Of a stretch of DNA of 17,212 nt, positions 17,030 to 17,212 are shown piece after piece. The stretch spans positions 434,953 through 452,164 of the forward strand of contig WELB01000106.1 of the NCBI GenBank assembly GCA_009602725.1, written 5' to 3'. The position numbers and the translations under genes were made by a program. Each line of letters opens with the position of its first letter. The first letter of the stretch is position 1. The stretch is from Spirogloea muscicola. Lineage: Eukaryota; Streptophyta; Zygnematophyceae; Spirogloeales; Spirogloeaceae. The notes under the pieces are model-generated. The model ran no database searches. It was not told the DNA's origin and saw only the letters and a list, made by a program, of their open reading frames with translations.

Positions 17030-17212
17030 GCGGCGCAGGCGATGGAGGGGCGTCGGGGAGGCCGCACTCACGTCGCAGTCGCTGAGGCTGGGCCCCGCGA
17101 CCTCGGCCTGCTCCTGCGGCGGCGGCGGCCCTCGGTGGCGCTGCGGCAGGGAGGCGGAGCGAATGTGCGCGGCAGCGCCGGCGGTCGCGGCCGGGCCCTC
17201 GCCGTCGTGGCG
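17030..17212 (-). other. Possible further upstream exon of the same gene, or its promoter
   Basis: The minus strand is open from 17212 to 17072 (47 codons, ending GPSLSDCD) and is followed by a strong donor, GTGAGT, at 17071-17066. An acceptor (GGCTCAAG, exon from 16966) would restore the phase of the downstream exon. In that case the presequence-like stretch is intronic and the protein is longer than the window shows. If the ATG at 17029 is the start, this stretch is 5'UTR or promoter. The sequence alone does not decide. Confidence 0.35.

Noticed and set aside
1-17212. tRNA or rRNA genes, CRISPR arrays, bacterial-type operons, viral or toxin genes
   Set aside because: None was seen on either strand. 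The gene structure is that of a eukaryotic nuclear genome.

Overview
The window is nuclear DNA of a green-lineage eukaryote, most likely a green alga. It carries intron-rich genes with GT-AG introns, GC-rich 5' gene ends full of CCG/GGC triplet runs, and TGTAA motifs after stop codons, which is the usual chlorophyte poly(A) signal. Two genes belong to typical plant/algal families: a galectin-domain GT31 galactosyltransferase and a plastidial alpha-glucan phosphorylase. No bacterial operons, tRNA or rRNA genes, or CRISPR arrays are visible. All gene models here were built by hand from protein similarity recalled from known families plus intron phase. None has transcript support.

Layout. (1) Positions 1-4258, plus strand: a 12-exon gene, cut off at its 5' end by the window edge, for a type II membrane galactosyltransferase (signal anchor, stem, galectin-like domain, GT31 catalytic domain). 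The visible exons add up to 895 codons including the stop, with all phases agreeing. (2) Positions 4259-5434: its 3'UTR with TGTAA, a dispersed repeat, and the promoter of the next gene (two CCAAT boxes, a TATA-like box, a palindromic TGACGTCA). (3) Positions 5435-11248, plus strand: an 18-exon starch/glucan phosphorylase of the plastidial (Pho1) type. It has a transit peptide and an unusual lysine-then-acid insertion exactly where plant Pho1 enzymes carry their L80 loop. One uncalled base (N, 5461) falsely breaks its first exon. (4) Positions 11249-12437: convergent 3' flanks. (5) Positions 12438-13127, minus strand: the last three exons of an unrecognised tail-anchored membrane protein, whose upstream part runs into a 78-base A run and a second N (13206). 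(6) Positions 13207-13799: unassigned, with a second, inverted copy of the dispersed repeat. (7) Positions 14027 to about 17029 (or beyond the window), minus strand: a five-exon unrecognised protein of about 770 residues with a possible organelle-targeting N-terminus.

Functionally, the two recognised genes both act on glycans but in different places: the galactosyltransferase in the Golgi (galactosylation of glycoproteins, as for plant N-glycans or arabinogalactan proteins) and the phosphorylase in the plastid (reversible phosphorolysis of alpha-1,4-glucan). Nothing shows that they are co-regulated. The most interesting items are the L80-site polyampholyte insertion, the degenerate galectin motif, the tandem duplication across a splice donor, the repeat pair at 4.8 and 13.6 kb, and the two unrecognised minus-strand genes.
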